20,592 nt of DNA. Source: a virus. The translations under genes and the position numbers were made by a program. This document shows, piece by piece, positions 1 through 6,477 of the stretch; within the stretch, counting starts at the first letter, position 1, and the number at the start of each line of letters is the position of its first letter. The DNA lies in IMG/VR virus record IMGVR_UViG_3300030098_003271, positions 1-20,592 of that record. One strand, given 5' to 3'. The notes under the pieces were generated by a model. The model was not told the DNA's origin and made no database searches. It saw nothing but the letters and a program-made list of their open reading frames with translations.

Positions 1-1
1 T

Positions 2-223
2 ATCAGTACAACTGATTATACTGACACTCTCAAAACATGGACTGGTATATACTTATATGAGACAGATCGATTAGCTCAACATCTTTACGTACCTAATTAT
101 CGTAATCCTGAGCAAGCTAGATATCGATTTAATCGTGAGGGTGCTGAATTTATACAGGCACTCCCTGGACCAGCTGATGTTGCAGTTGGAACCAGACTTA
201 TGTTTGCTACAGAACTTAGATAG
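2..223 (+). CDS. 3' end of a phage protein, probably structural (partial)
   Basis: The reading frame is open from the window edge to a TAG at 221-223 and gives the last 73 residues of a protein whose start lies outside the window. The tail end is rich in Tyr, Arg and Asn and finishes in PADVAVGTRLMFATELR. It shows no signal peptide, membrane segment or catalytic motif. It sits directly upstream of, and on the same strand as, a run of structural genes, so a virion role is inferred from context. I do not recognise the family. The next gene starts 11 nt after the stop, which suggests one transcript. Confidence 0.75.
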   Translation: MSTTDYTDTLKTWTGIYLYETDRLAQHLYVPNYRNPEQARYRFNREGAEFIQALPGPADVAVGTRLMFATELR

Positions 224-234
224 TACTTATTATT

Positions 235-390
235 ATGGCTAAAGAAAAAAAGATGCCACCTCAGCTTCTTGAGTATTTTAAAAATAAGAACAAGAAGAAA
301 GAAGATGGTGAAAAAATGTCTGATAAAGAAAAGCGTAAAGAAGCTTTAGAAAAAGCTAGAGAAGCTAAAAAGAAAAAAGAGGACAAATAG
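235..390 (+). CDS. Small Lys/Glu-rich charged protein (51 aa), unknown function
   Basis: An ATG at 235 opens a 51-residue frame ending in TAG at 388-390. It begins MAKEKKMPPQLLEYFKNK and becomes an almost uninterrupted Lys/Glu/Ala helix (KRKEALEKAREAKKKKEDK). There is no Cys, signal peptide or membrane segment. Small proteins with an 'MPPQLLEYFK' start followed by a charged tail occur in marine T4-like phages as far as I recall, but their role is not known to me. The start lacks a Shine-Dalgarno; it has the AT-rich context TTATTATTATGGCT, also seen at 13819. The composition would fit a nucleic-acid or scaffold-binding peptide, which is only a guess. Confidence 0.7.
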   Translation: MAKEKKMPPQLLEYFKNKNKKKEDGEKMSDKEKRKEALEKAREAKKKKEDK

Positions 391-413
391 TACTCACGCT
401 AAAATAAATCTAA

Positions 414-420
414 AAGAAGG
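414..420 (+). promoter_or_regulatory. Strong Shine-Dalgarno supporting a TTG start
   Basis: The string AGAAGG, ending at 420, lies 8 nt before TTG at 429. It is one of the best ribosome-binding sites in the window and decides the start of the downstream gene. The first ATG alternatives in that frame are residues 11-12 (459-464), and they would delete a TSTNKQP leader. Confidence 0.6.
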
Positions 421-428
421 ACAGTAAA

Positions 429-1208
429 TTGGCATCTACCTCTACAAATAAACAACCTATGATGTTGGATAGACCAGCATCTACTAGTACTCTTGTAAGA
501 ACACAGACAGGACAGCTATTCTCCACTAGTTTGTTACCAACATCAATTGGTAATGTAACTAAGATATTTGATGTTGACCAAGCGTTGACAGATACTCAAA
601 TCAGTGGTGCATATATTGATGAGATATTTATCAGATATACAAAGGATGTCAGTAGAGTTATTGATTCTGTAACAGCATCTGCAGCTACCTATACAAGAGC
701 TGCTGCAGTTTTAACTGTTACTTTAACTAATCATAATTTTAAAGTAGGACAGAAGTTATTCTTTGATGTACAGAGTGGTGGAGCACCAACTGAAGAGGTC
801 ACTGTAACAGCTGTAACTGGTGCAAATACTTTTACAGCAACTTCCTCTACCTCTGGAACTATAAATAACAGCAATGTAAATATTCAAAAACCTGTTGACT
901 TTGTATTTTACTTGACGAATGTAACAACAGTGACAGGGACTTCACAGTTCTTACCTTTATTTGTCGCTAATGTTGAATCTGTTCCAGCTGATCAAAGTTT
1001 TAGTTTAAGTGAAAAATTAATACTTCCTTTTATAAATTCACCTGTAGTTCATTCAGGATCAGCTAACTTTGGTGGTACTAATAACAGCTTTGCTCCTAAA
1101 TTAAGAGGATTGATGCTACCTCGTGGTGCAGGTTTACATGTAGGCATCAGTGGTACAGGGTCTCTTACTAATGGATTCTATGTGAATGTTCAAGGTGGAT
1201 ACTATTAA
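429..1208 (+). CDS. Virion structural protein with one E1_FCCH-like beta-module (259 aa)
   Basis: The gene starts at TTG 429, backed by an AGAAGG ribosome site, and stops at TAA 1206-1208. Residues 1-80 (MASTSTNKQPMMLDRP...) and 153-259 appear to form one split domain. The C-terminal part has the strings FLPLFVANVESVPADQSFSL and LMLPRGAGLHVGISGTGS. Residues about 86-152 are an inserted beta-rich module (TYTRAAAVLTVTLTNHNF... VTGANTFTATS...) of the same kind as the three modules in the 768-aa neighbour. Phage modules of this pattern are often annotated as ubiquitin-activating-enzyme FCCH-like folds, which implies a beta-barrel shape and not an enzyme. No signal peptide is seen. Context and composition point to a tail or neck surface protein; the exact position in the particle is unknown. 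Confidence 0.8.
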   Translation: MASTSTNKQPMMLDRPASTSTLVRTQTGQLFSTSLLPTSIGNVTKIFDVDQALTDTQISGAYIDEIFIRYTKDVSRVIDSVTASAATYTRAAAVLTVTLTNHNFKVGQKLFFDVQSGGAPTEEVTVTAVTGANTFTATSSTSGTINNSNVNIQKPVDFVFYLTNVTTVTGTSQFLPLFVANVESVPADQSFSLSEKLILPFINSPVVHSGSANFGGTNNSFAPKLRGLMLPRGAGLHVGISGTGSLTNGFYVNVQGGYY

Positions 1209-1598
1209 ATGGAAAATAAATTCAGAGAGATAGCATCATCTAATCAGGGTTTTCCAATTGTTAATCAATTTTTAGATGAAACAGGTGCTAAAGATGCTGC
1301 AATAGATTTTGCAAAGAACTTTGTAAAGAATAGATTTAATAAAAAAGATAATAACAATAATAAAGAAGAGACTCTTTTAGAAAATAATGAAAATCAAAAT
1401 ATTAGTGCTATAGAAAAAACTAAAAATCTTTTAAATAGAATTAATCAGACAGGAATAACAGCAGATCTTTCAGGTGTGGGTTTTGAGAAAACATTTGGTG
1501 ATGAGAATCAGGGAATAAATACCACTGTTTTTGGTAGACAGAATTTTGGAGGACCTACAGAATATGGTGCAAAATTAGGTTTTAATTATAAGTTTTAG
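1209..1598 (+). CDS. Unknown 129-aa protein, Asn/Lys-rich middle and beta C-terminus
   Basis: The ATG follows the preceding TAA with no gap, and AAGGTGGA about 9 nt upstream can act as a ribosome site. Residues 1-45 look helical (DAAIDFAKNFVKNRF). Residues 46-66 are a low-complexity Asn/Lys/Glu linker. Residues 84-129 alternate glycine and aromatics and end in GAKLGFNYKF. The terminal pattern, with its last residue Phe, resembles the closing strand of an outer-membrane beta-barrel, but one or two hairpins cannot form a barrel and no signal peptide is present. It lies between two structural genes and is probably co-expressed with them. I do not recognise the family. Confidence 0.7.
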   Translation: MENKFREIASSNQGFPIVNQFLDETGAKDAAIDFAKNFVKNRFNKKDNNNNKEETLLENNENQNISAIEKTKNLLNRINQTGITADLSGVGFEKTFGDENQGINTTVFGRQNFGGPTEYGAKLGFNYKF

Positions 1599-1602
1599 AT
1601 AG

Positions 1603-3909
1603 ATGCCAAGAAGAAGATCTGGTTTCGGTACTTCTTTTGATAATTCTTTTAAAGGTTTTTCTGATGCCGTATTAAAAAAAGAGAAATCAGATCAGGGAGA
1701 TTATACTGATATACCTTATCAGTTCGTTCCTATAGGTAGAGGAGATGATTACAGTGAAGTCAGATTCTATGACTTTGATAGTACATGGTGTAGGTGGAGA
1801 AGAGGATATGAACTCTATGTTATAACTCAACAGTATTTAGGATCATCTGCTACAGGCAGAAATACAAGAGGGGACTTTAGAATGTTCTTTACATTCCAAT
1901 TTTTCCCAGGTCTTTTTGTACCTGTAAGAATATTTACTTTCCCCAGTGCTGGCAATGAAGAAGGAGAGCATACAGTTGGTATACGTGATGCTAATAGTCT
2001 TAACCTTTATGATCTTGGTTTACCTATTGATTCTGTTAGATATGTCACTGCAGCAAAAGCAGGAACATATGACAAGAATGGGACTACTGTTATTGTCACC
2101 TTGGTTGGACATGGATTACGTGTAGGAGAAAGTGCCTTTCTTGATTACACATCAGGAACTGCAGTTGATGAAACATTAACTATAATTTCTACAACTGAAG
2201 ATACTTTCACATGTACGAGTGCAGCTTCAGTAACAACGGCTGGGACTGTGAATGTCAGACAGGAATTTGCAGATACAGCAGAAGGATTTGCTGATACCAG
2301 ATGGACAGAGCAGAGAGTAAAGATAAGAAGTATGCCAACACCAGTTACTTTATTAGCTGGAGAGAGACTTGTTGATCGTGTAATAGAAAGAGATCCAGGG
2401 GTTGGTGGAACATACTCCCAATCAGGCAATACGATAACTGTCACTTGTGGATCAGCTCATGGATTGTCTACAGGTAATCAAGTATTTCTGCAGATATCAA
2501 CAGGGACTGCACGAATAGGATTATATAAAGTTATAGTTACAAGTACTACACAATTTACAGTAGAATCAATTGCAAGTGTAACAACTAGTGGGAATGTAAA
2601 TGTAATTAGAAGAATAAAGGGATTCGACTTTAATAACTATGTAGGAAATACAGTCACTGGAGTTGATCTAGCCACTGAAGAAATATTATTTAAACGTGAG
2701 GAAAGTTATGGTGTTCAGTTTGTTAACAATAGAGCAAAGACAGTAGTTCCTGCACCTAGAGGGTTTCTTGCATCACAGAATAGATTTCTTACAACAGAAG
2801 TTAGATATCAATGTAACTGTCCAGATTTTATGCGTCGTAGAAAATTTAATTTATATAAAGATAATACTGATGCAAGATTTCCTAACACAGGTATTGAAAG
2901 TGTTATCCCAGGTACAAGACAAGATAGAGAGGGAAACATAATTAATACCAGAGATAATATTGGAGTACACAATGATTTTGGATATGCTCCAACATCTAAC
3001 TTTTACGAGATACCTGAATATAATGATGATTTAGAAGCATCTCTTCCAGGTCTTTTATACTATCAAACACGTTGGTGTAAACATATCTATGCTGCTTTAT
3101 GGTCTATGAAACATGATGAAGGTAATGATAAATTTTCTTTTGAAGGACGATATCAACAGAGTGGACCTAATGTAACAATAACTATTACCAATCACGGTTT
3201 ACTTGCTAATAAACGGGTGAGCATTGATTTTACAAGTGGTGATTTATTAGATGGGCAATATGTAGTTAGTTCTGTTTCAGATGAAAATACAATTGTAATT
3301 GTTTATCCTTTTTCTGGAACAACACAAGGAGATTGCACTGTCAGTAATCTAAAAATACATGAGTATGTGGATACATGGTTGCTTGAACCTAACGATCAAC
3401 CAGCTGGTAATGCTTTAGATAGATTCTATAAAAATTTTGATAAAGAACAGGACAGAACTAAGAAAGCAGCTGAACGTATGGCACTTTTAGGTTATGGATT
3501 ACCCTGGACAGGAAATAAAGATATTGAATTTGGACAGAGAAATGCACCTGAAGAAGTGGCTCAATTTGATCCTACTCTTGTAACTATGAAACTTACAGAC
3601 ACCATCCGACGTGACAATGGTGAACTAAGTCGTGATGGTCAGATATTAAATAATGCAGCCACCACATTAATGTCTATGCAAAAAGTTCTTAATTTAGATT
3701 TTGATTTAATAGAAGATGTACGTATTGGACTAGTTAATCAACCACTTACCGACTTTACACCTGACTTTCAGTTTGGAGAAGTTGAAGGAGGTACATATCT
3801 GAATGGAGAAAGAATAACGGGTGCAGGTATAAGTTCTATGGATTGCTCAACTTATAATCCAGGTGTGGAGCAAACCATAAATGTAGACGCAGGACTCTAT
3901 ATAAATTAA
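1603..3909 (+). CDS. Large virion structural protein with SWIM-like zinc motif and three beta-modules (768 aa)
   Basis: The protein starts MPRRRSGFGTSFDN and has no signal peptide. The order seen is: an N-terminal domain 1-147 (YQFVPIGRGDDYSEVRFYDF, RGYELYVITQQY); beta-module 1 at about 154-219; a short bridge; beta-module 2 at about 269-336; then a Cys/His region with CNC at 404-406 and CKH at 492-494; beta-module 3 at about 514-582; and a C-terminal domain 583-768. The CxC...CxHIYAAL pattern matches SWIM zinc fingers, but the 85 residues between the two halves are far more than usual. The modules carry the HGL...G...TGT...NTFTV signature. Between CxC and CxH lies an acidic, Tyr/Asn-rich loop. 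Position among appendage genes suggests a tail-associated or neck protein. The SWIM half-sites may bind a structural zinc rather than DNA. Confidence 0.8.
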   Translation: MPRRRSGFGTSFDNSFKGFSDAVLKKEKSDQGDYTDIPYQFVPIGRGDDYSEVRFYDFDSTWCRWRRGYELYVITQQYLGSSATGRNTRGDFRMFFTFQFFPGLFVPVRIFTFPSAGNEEGEHTVGIRDANSLNLYDLGLPIDSVRYVTAAKAGTYDKNGTTVIVTLVGHGLRVGESAFLDYTSGTAVDETLTIISTTEDTFTCTSAASVTTAGTVNVRQEFADTAEGFADTRWTEQRVKIRSMPTPVTLLAGERLVDRVIERDPGVGGTYSQSGNTITVTCGSAHGLSTGNQVFLQISTGTARIGLYKVIVTSTTQFTVESIASVTTSGNVNVIRRIKGFDFNNYVGNTVTGVDLATEEILFKREESYGVQFVNNRAKTVVPAPRGFLASQNRFLTTEVRYQCNCPDFMRRRKFNLYKDNTDARFPNTGIESVIPGTRQDREGNIINTRDNIGVHNDFGYAPTSNFYEIPEYNDDLEASLPGLLYYQTRWCKHIYAALWSMKHDEGNDKFSFEGRYQQSGPNVTITITNHGLLANKRVSIDFTSGDLLDGQYVVSSVSDENTIVIVYPFSGTTQGDCTVSNLKIHEYVDTWLLEPNDQPAGNALDRFYKNFDKEQDRTKKAAERMALLGYGLPWTGNKDIEFGQRNAPEEVAQFDPTLVTMKLTDTIRRDNGELSRDGQILNNAATTLMSMQKVLNLDFDLIEDVRIGLVNQPLTDFTPDFQFGEVEGGTYLNGERITGAGISSMDCSTYNPGVEQTINVDAGLYIN
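2062..2259 (+). repeat. Beta-module copy 1 in the 768-aa protein
   Basis: This encodes residues about 154-219 (TYDKNGTTVIVTLVGHGLRV ... TFTCTSAASVTTAGTVNV). It shares the order 'TY..NG..V.VT..GHGL..G......TSGT......I.ST....FT' with the copies at about 2407-2610 and 3142-3348 and with one copy in the gene at 429. The similarity is at protein level; the DNA has diverged, so these are old duplications or shuffled domains. Confidence 0.65.
2407..2610 (+). repeat. Beta-module copy 2 in the 768-aa protein
   Basis: Residues about 269-336 read TYSQSGNTITVTCGSAHGL, then a TGTARIGLYKV core and TQFTVESIASVTTSGNVNV. The ending SVTTxGxVNV is almost the same as in copy 1, so copies 1 and 2 are the closest pair. 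Confidence 0.65.
3142..3348 (+). repeat. Beta-module copy 3 in the 768-aa protein
   Basis: Residues about 514-582 read RYQQSGPNVTITITNHGL, then FTSGDLLDGQYVVSSVSDEN and an IVIVYPFSGTT ending. It is more diverged than copies 1 and 2 and lies just after the CxH half of the SWIM-like motif. Confidence 0.6.
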
Positions 3910-3911
3910 GT

Positions 3912-4343
3912 ATGACTATACAAATTCAAACTAGAAGATCAAGTTTATTAAATGATAGACCAGTACCAACTCGAATAGCAGCTGGTGAACTCTGTGTAAA
4001 CATAAACTCTGGAGATCCTGGATTATTCTTTGCTGATAATGTTGCTTCTCCTAGTACAGGTTTAATCAAAGTTGGACCAATTCATGTAGGTTCTACTCAA
4101 CCTAATAATGCACCTACCGGATTCAATAGCTTTTCCAAAGGTGAATCATGGCTTGATACATCAAGTACAGAACTATTTAGAGTGCATGATGGGACTGATT
4201 GGCAATATGCCAAAGCAGTAGCTTCTATAACTAATACAGGGTTTCCATCTAATCCTGTAAATGGTCAACTACATTTTATAGAATCAACAACTACTTTACA
4301 CATTTATAGAACTAGCATCGGGGGATGGACTGCGATAACTTAA
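3912..4343 (+). CDS. Short tail-fibre-like structural protein (143 aa)
   Basis: The protein opens MTIQIQTRRSSLLNDRPVPT and carries GELCVNINSGDPGLFFAD at 25-42, a pattern common at the beginning of marine phage fibre proteins ('GELAVN...DPGLFF'). It ends in GESWLDTSSTELFRVHDGTDW and a short beta region. It lacks a long repetitive shaft, so it may be an adaptor or short spike rather than a full fibre. It starts 2 nt after the stop of the 768-aa gene, with no clear ribosome site. Its last 19 nt overlap the start of a Cys-rich mini-ORF in another frame. Confidence 0.75.
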   Translation: MTIQIQTRRSSLLNDRPVPTRIAAGELCVNINSGDPGLFFADNVASPSTGLIKVGPIHVGSTQPNNAPTGFNSFSKGESWLDTSSTELFRVHDGTDWQYAKAVASITNTGFPSNPVNGQLHFIESTTTLHIYRTSIGGWTAIT

Positions 4344-4480
4344 AAGAGAAATGTGATTGTAAACATTGCATGAATGTAGAAGAACAAACAAAACAAGCAG
4401 GAAAACGGTGGGATGAAAAAACTAAATCAGAAAAAAGAAATATCTGGTTTAAAGGAAGTAGAGATAGAGGACTGCGATAA
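4325..4480 (+). CDS. Cys-rich mini-protein (51 aa), overlapping frame
   Basis: An ATG at 4325, inside the end of the preceding gene, opens a 51-residue frame to TAA 4478-4480. The sequence MDCDNLKEKCDCKHCMN carries four Cys and a His within 15 residues, a plausible zinc site, followed by a basic tail ending WFKGSRDRGLR. It fills part of a 211-nt gap that otherwise has no gene. Against it, no good ribosome site is seen and it overlaps another mini-ORF for 68 nt. The Cys/His cluster is the best argument that it is real. Function unknown. Confidence 0.5.
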   Translation: MDCDNLKEKCDCKHCMNVEEQTKQAGKRWDEKTKSEKRNIWFKGSRDRGLR

Positions 4481-4562
4481 GAAACTAATTAAACTTAATC
4501 TCAAAGCAGAAAAATGTAAGACACGTAAGAAAGCTATAAAAATATTATCTAAAGTTAAGTAA
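4413..4562 (+). CDS. Lys-rich mini-protein (49 aa), overlapping frame
   Basis: An ATG at 4413 preceded by GGTGGG (very close spacing) opens a 49-residue frame ending at TAA 4560-4562. The product is a charged helix-like peptide (MKKLNQKKEISGLKEVEIED... KTRKKAIKILSKVK) with two Cys. It overlaps the Cys-rich mini-ORF by 68 nt in another frame and runs 8 nt into the end of the convergent gene on the other strand. It may be a real small gene or a chance frame in Lys-rich DNA. Confidence 0.4.
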   Translation: MKKLNQKKEISGLKEVEIEDCDKKLIKLNLKAEKCKTRKKAIKILSKVK

Positions 4563-5076
4563 ACATCTTTTGTACTTCATTAAAATCAAGAGTATTTGTG
4601 GAAAAACATATCGCTTTTCGATTTATCTCCTGATCATCTAAAGGAATTACACTATGCACTTTACTTACATTTAATATGTAGATATCTCCGGGTTTTGCAA
4701 TGAAAGAATCTGTCTCAATCAAATCATCTGGATTATATACATAACCATCAGTCTGATTATCTATTTGATAAGGTTTAGCATTATCTTTTATTTCATAAAA
4801 CTGAGTTGCACAATTATTTGTTTCAACATAAAAATTTATAACTGCATTAACTCCGCTGTCAGAATGTGGAAGAATATAAGAATTAGCTTCTAAGAATAAT
4901 ATATAAAAATCTGACTGATACTCTTTTGGTATAAAATCTATCTGATTATCTATTTTCAGATTGCTATACCAAAGACCATTGAATTTATTATCTATATCAA
5001 TCCCATACTCTAATTCTTTTTCACCAACTTGATAAGAAGGTGTATCTATCTTTAAATCTAATTTTCTAAAGTACAT
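4555..5076 (-). CDS. 2OG-Fe(II)-oxygenase-like cupin protein (173 aa)
   Basis: The pattern expected of a non-haem iron dioxygenase is present: HSD at residues 71-73 (HxD) after a beta-strand ILFLEANSYILP, a second His at 141 in KPGDIYILNVSKVHSVIP, and Arg153 in place to hold 2-oxoglutarate. The order HxD...H...R with about 70 residues between the histidines fits a double-stranded beta-helix core. The family is known for hydroxylating proteins or small molecules; the substrate here cannot be read. It starts directly after the stop of the 84-aa gene (CAT at 5074-5076 abuts TTA at 5077-5079), so the two are one - strand unit embedded among + strand structural genes. It is short for the class, with little outside the core. 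Confidence 0.65.
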   Translation of the reverse strand: MYFRKLDLKIDTPSYQVGEKELEYGIDIDNKFNGLWYSNLKIDNQIDFIPKEYQSDFYILFLEANSYILPHSDSGVNAVINFYVETNNCATQFYEIKDNAKPYQIDNQTDGYVYNPDDLIETDSFIAKPGDIYILNVSKVHSVIPLDDQEINRKAICFSTNTLDFNEVQKMFT

Positions 5077-5331
5077 TTACTTAGAGTTCTGTTTAATCAT
5101 TAATTCAAGAATTCTATCTAGCTTTTGATGGACTATATCCATCTCACGGATAAAATCTTGTTTCAGTACATAACCACGTACCATATCATCCTCCACACGA
5201 TTGATTTCATCTTGCAACTTGTTAAATCTTCTCTGAATTTTATCATTGAATCCATTTAAAGATTTTATAACACCAGTGAAAGCTGCTAATCCACTGGTCA
5301 CAGCAATGGCAATAACTTCTGGGTCCATCAA
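5077..5331 (-). CDS. Small membrane protein with coiled coil (84 aa)
   Basis: Residues 5-23 (EVIAIAVTSGLAAFTGVIK) form one likely membrane segment. From 29 to 80 there is a charged helical region with heptad-like Leu/Ile/Met spacing (KIQRRFNKLQDEINRVED, VHQKLDRILELMIK), so a membrane-anchored coiled coil is predicted. Two ATG codons in tandem are possible starts (5331 or 5328). The layout resembles small phage membrane proteins of lysis or exclusion type, but no holin or spanin signature is present. It is the first gene of a two-gene - strand unit with the oxygenase-like gene. Confidence 0.65.
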   Translation of the reverse strand: MMDPEVIAIAVTSGLAAFTGVIKSLNGFNDKIQRRFNKLQDEINRVEDDMVRGYVLKQDFIREMDIVHQKLDRILELMIKQNSK

Positions 5332-5406
5332 ATCTTTTGTTTTTCTTTACTTCTATTCTAAAGGATTTAACAACTTACAATAAATATATACAGATTTTGA
5401 ATTTAG
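5332..5406. other. Divergent intergenic region
   Basis: This 75-nt gap separates the - strand pair (4555-5331) from the + strand fibre block. It must hold promoters for one or both directions unless transcripts read through. The only recognisable box is AATAAATA at 5379-5386 on the + strand. Confidence 0.5.
5379..5386 (+). promoter_or_regulatory. Late-promoter-like box AATAAATA
   Basis: The box matches the T4-type late promoter TATAAATA at seven of eight positions and ends 20 nt before the ATG at 5407. T4-like phages read such boxes with a phage sigma-like factor. Its place in a divergent gap favours a real promoter for the fibre block. In AT-rich DNA chance matches are frequent, so this is tentative. 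Confidence 0.4.
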
Positions 5407-5937
5407 ATGTCTAATGCTGAAGCAAATGTAGAAGGTGCTGTAAAAGTTCTGGTAGATATATTAACAGCTAATGGATTCACTAAAACTCGTTCTCCTTATG
5501 AAAATAATTTCCGAGGCTTAGTTGATGCAATATTAGATTTAAAAGAAGGATTTCCTACTTTTTCTCCAGCAGATCGTATTGGATTCAATGCAACTGCATT
5601 TGAAAATGTAACTGCAGGAGATGCCCTATTTATGCGTACTTCTGATGGTCAAGTAGGAAAAGCTAGTGCAGCTAATGGTACTTTAGAAAATGCGATTGTC
5701 ATAGGTTTTGCTAATACCACTGTTACCGCTAATGGTACTGTGAAAGTAATAGTTGCAGGAACAATAACCCTTTCAGGTCTAGATGCTGGAGATCTTTATT
5801 TTCTATCACCAACTACAGCTGGAGCCATCACTCTTACACCACCATCTAGTGCAGGACAGGCAGTAACTCGTGTAGGTGAAGCTGCTACAGCAACTCAGTT
5901 TGCTACTCACATAGAACCCCCAGTTCTTTTAAGATAA
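5407..5937 (+). CDS. Phage structural beta-protein, paralogue 1 (176 aa)
   Basis: Residues 1-50 include SPYENNFRGLVDAILDLKEG. The rest is a beta-rich domain with the pattern FENVTAGDALFMRTSDGQVG, a GFANTTVTANGTVKV turn, then LDAGDLYFLSPTTAGAITLT and VTRVGEAATATQF. The same order occurs in the next gene, so the two are tandem paralogues. Comparable domains occur in phage decoration and fibre-associated proteins. No signal peptide or catalytic motif is seen. Starting just after a putative late promoter, it heads the fibre block, and it overlaps the next gene by 1 nt (TAATG). Confidence 0.75.
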   Translation: MSNAEANVEGAVKVLVDILTANGFTKTRSPYENNFRGLVDAILDLKEGFPTFSPADRIGFNATAFENVTAGDALFMRTSDGQVGKASAANGTLENAIVIGFANTTVTANGTVKVIVAGTITLSGLDAGDLYFLSPTTAGAITLTPPSSAGQAVTRVGEAATATQFATHIEPPVLLR

Positions 5938-6404
5938 TGGCAGGAGAAACTAATCACAGCCCTTACGCTCCTAATTTTGAAGGTGTCGTAGGTGCTCTCC
6001 TTGATTTCAAGGATACATCACCATCTGATTCAGCATTCAAACTTTTTGGTGTAGAGTTAACTTGCTTCGAAGATATAACTCAGGGGAATGCACTTTATAT
6101 AAGAGCTAGTGATGGAAAGGTAGGTAAAGCAAGAGCAAACGGAACATTAGATGAAGCAACTGTTTTTGGTATTGCAGAGACTACAAAAACTACAGGAGAA
6201 CTTGTAAGAGCAATAGTGGTAGGTCAAGCAGCAGTATCACAGACTTTAGATGCTGGAGATCTCTTCTTTCTTTCAGCTACAACACCAGGTCATCTTACTA
6301 AAACTCCTCCTTCAGGTGCAGGTCAGTTTGTAACTTTAGTAGGAGAAGCTCCTAATAATACAGAATTGACTGTCAAAATAAGACGTCCTATTCAATTGAG
6401 ATAA
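5937..6404 (+). CDS. Phage structural beta-protein, paralogue 2 (155 aa)
   Basis: It is a tandem relative of the preceding gene. It shares SPYAPNFEGVVGALLDFKD near the start, then FEDITQGNALYIRASDGKVG, LDAGDLFFLSATTPGHLTKT, FVTLVGEAPNNTELTVKI and a final short strand ending QLR. It is about 20 residues shorter at the N-terminus. The start ATG overlaps the previous stop (TAATG), giving translational coupling and probably matched amounts of the two proteins. The pair may form a hetero-oligomeric spike or decoration; that is inference. Confidence 0.75.
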   Translation: MAGETNHSPYAPNFEGVVGALLDFKDTSPSDSAFKLFGVELTCFEDITQGNALYIRASDGKVGKARANGTLDEATVFGIAETTKTTGELVRAIVVGQAAVSQTLDAGDLFFLSATTPGHLTKTPPSGAGQFVTLVGEAPNNTELTVKIRRPIQLR

Positions 6405-6430
6405 AATTGTTAAAGATAAAATAGAAGAAT

Positions 6431-6447
6431 AATAAAAGTTTTTTATT
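6431..6447 (+). terminator. Weak AT-only hairpin between paralogue 2 and the long fibre gene
   Basis: AATAAAA and TTTTATT can pair around a 3-nt GTT loop. The stem has no G-C pair, so termination would be weak at best. TTAAATA overlaps its end at 6446-6452, 25 nt before the ATG at 6478, and could be a degenerate late-promoter box instead. Confidence 0.2.
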
Positions 6448-6477
6448 AAATAAGGAACTAACAGTAGTAATTAAAAG

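Noticed and set aside
2145-2444. 99-codon - strand frame within the 768-aa gene
   Set aside because: It lies over two conserved beta-module regions on the + strand and shows no recognisable protein pattern.
3900-3907. TATAAATT before the gene at 3912 as a late promoter
   Set aside because: It lies only 4 nt before the ATG and within the last codons of the upstream gene, so a transcript would lack the start.
4344-4554. A tRNA or other structured RNA in the gap
   Set aside because: No cloverleaf or strong stems were found by eye; two mini-frames explain the gap better.
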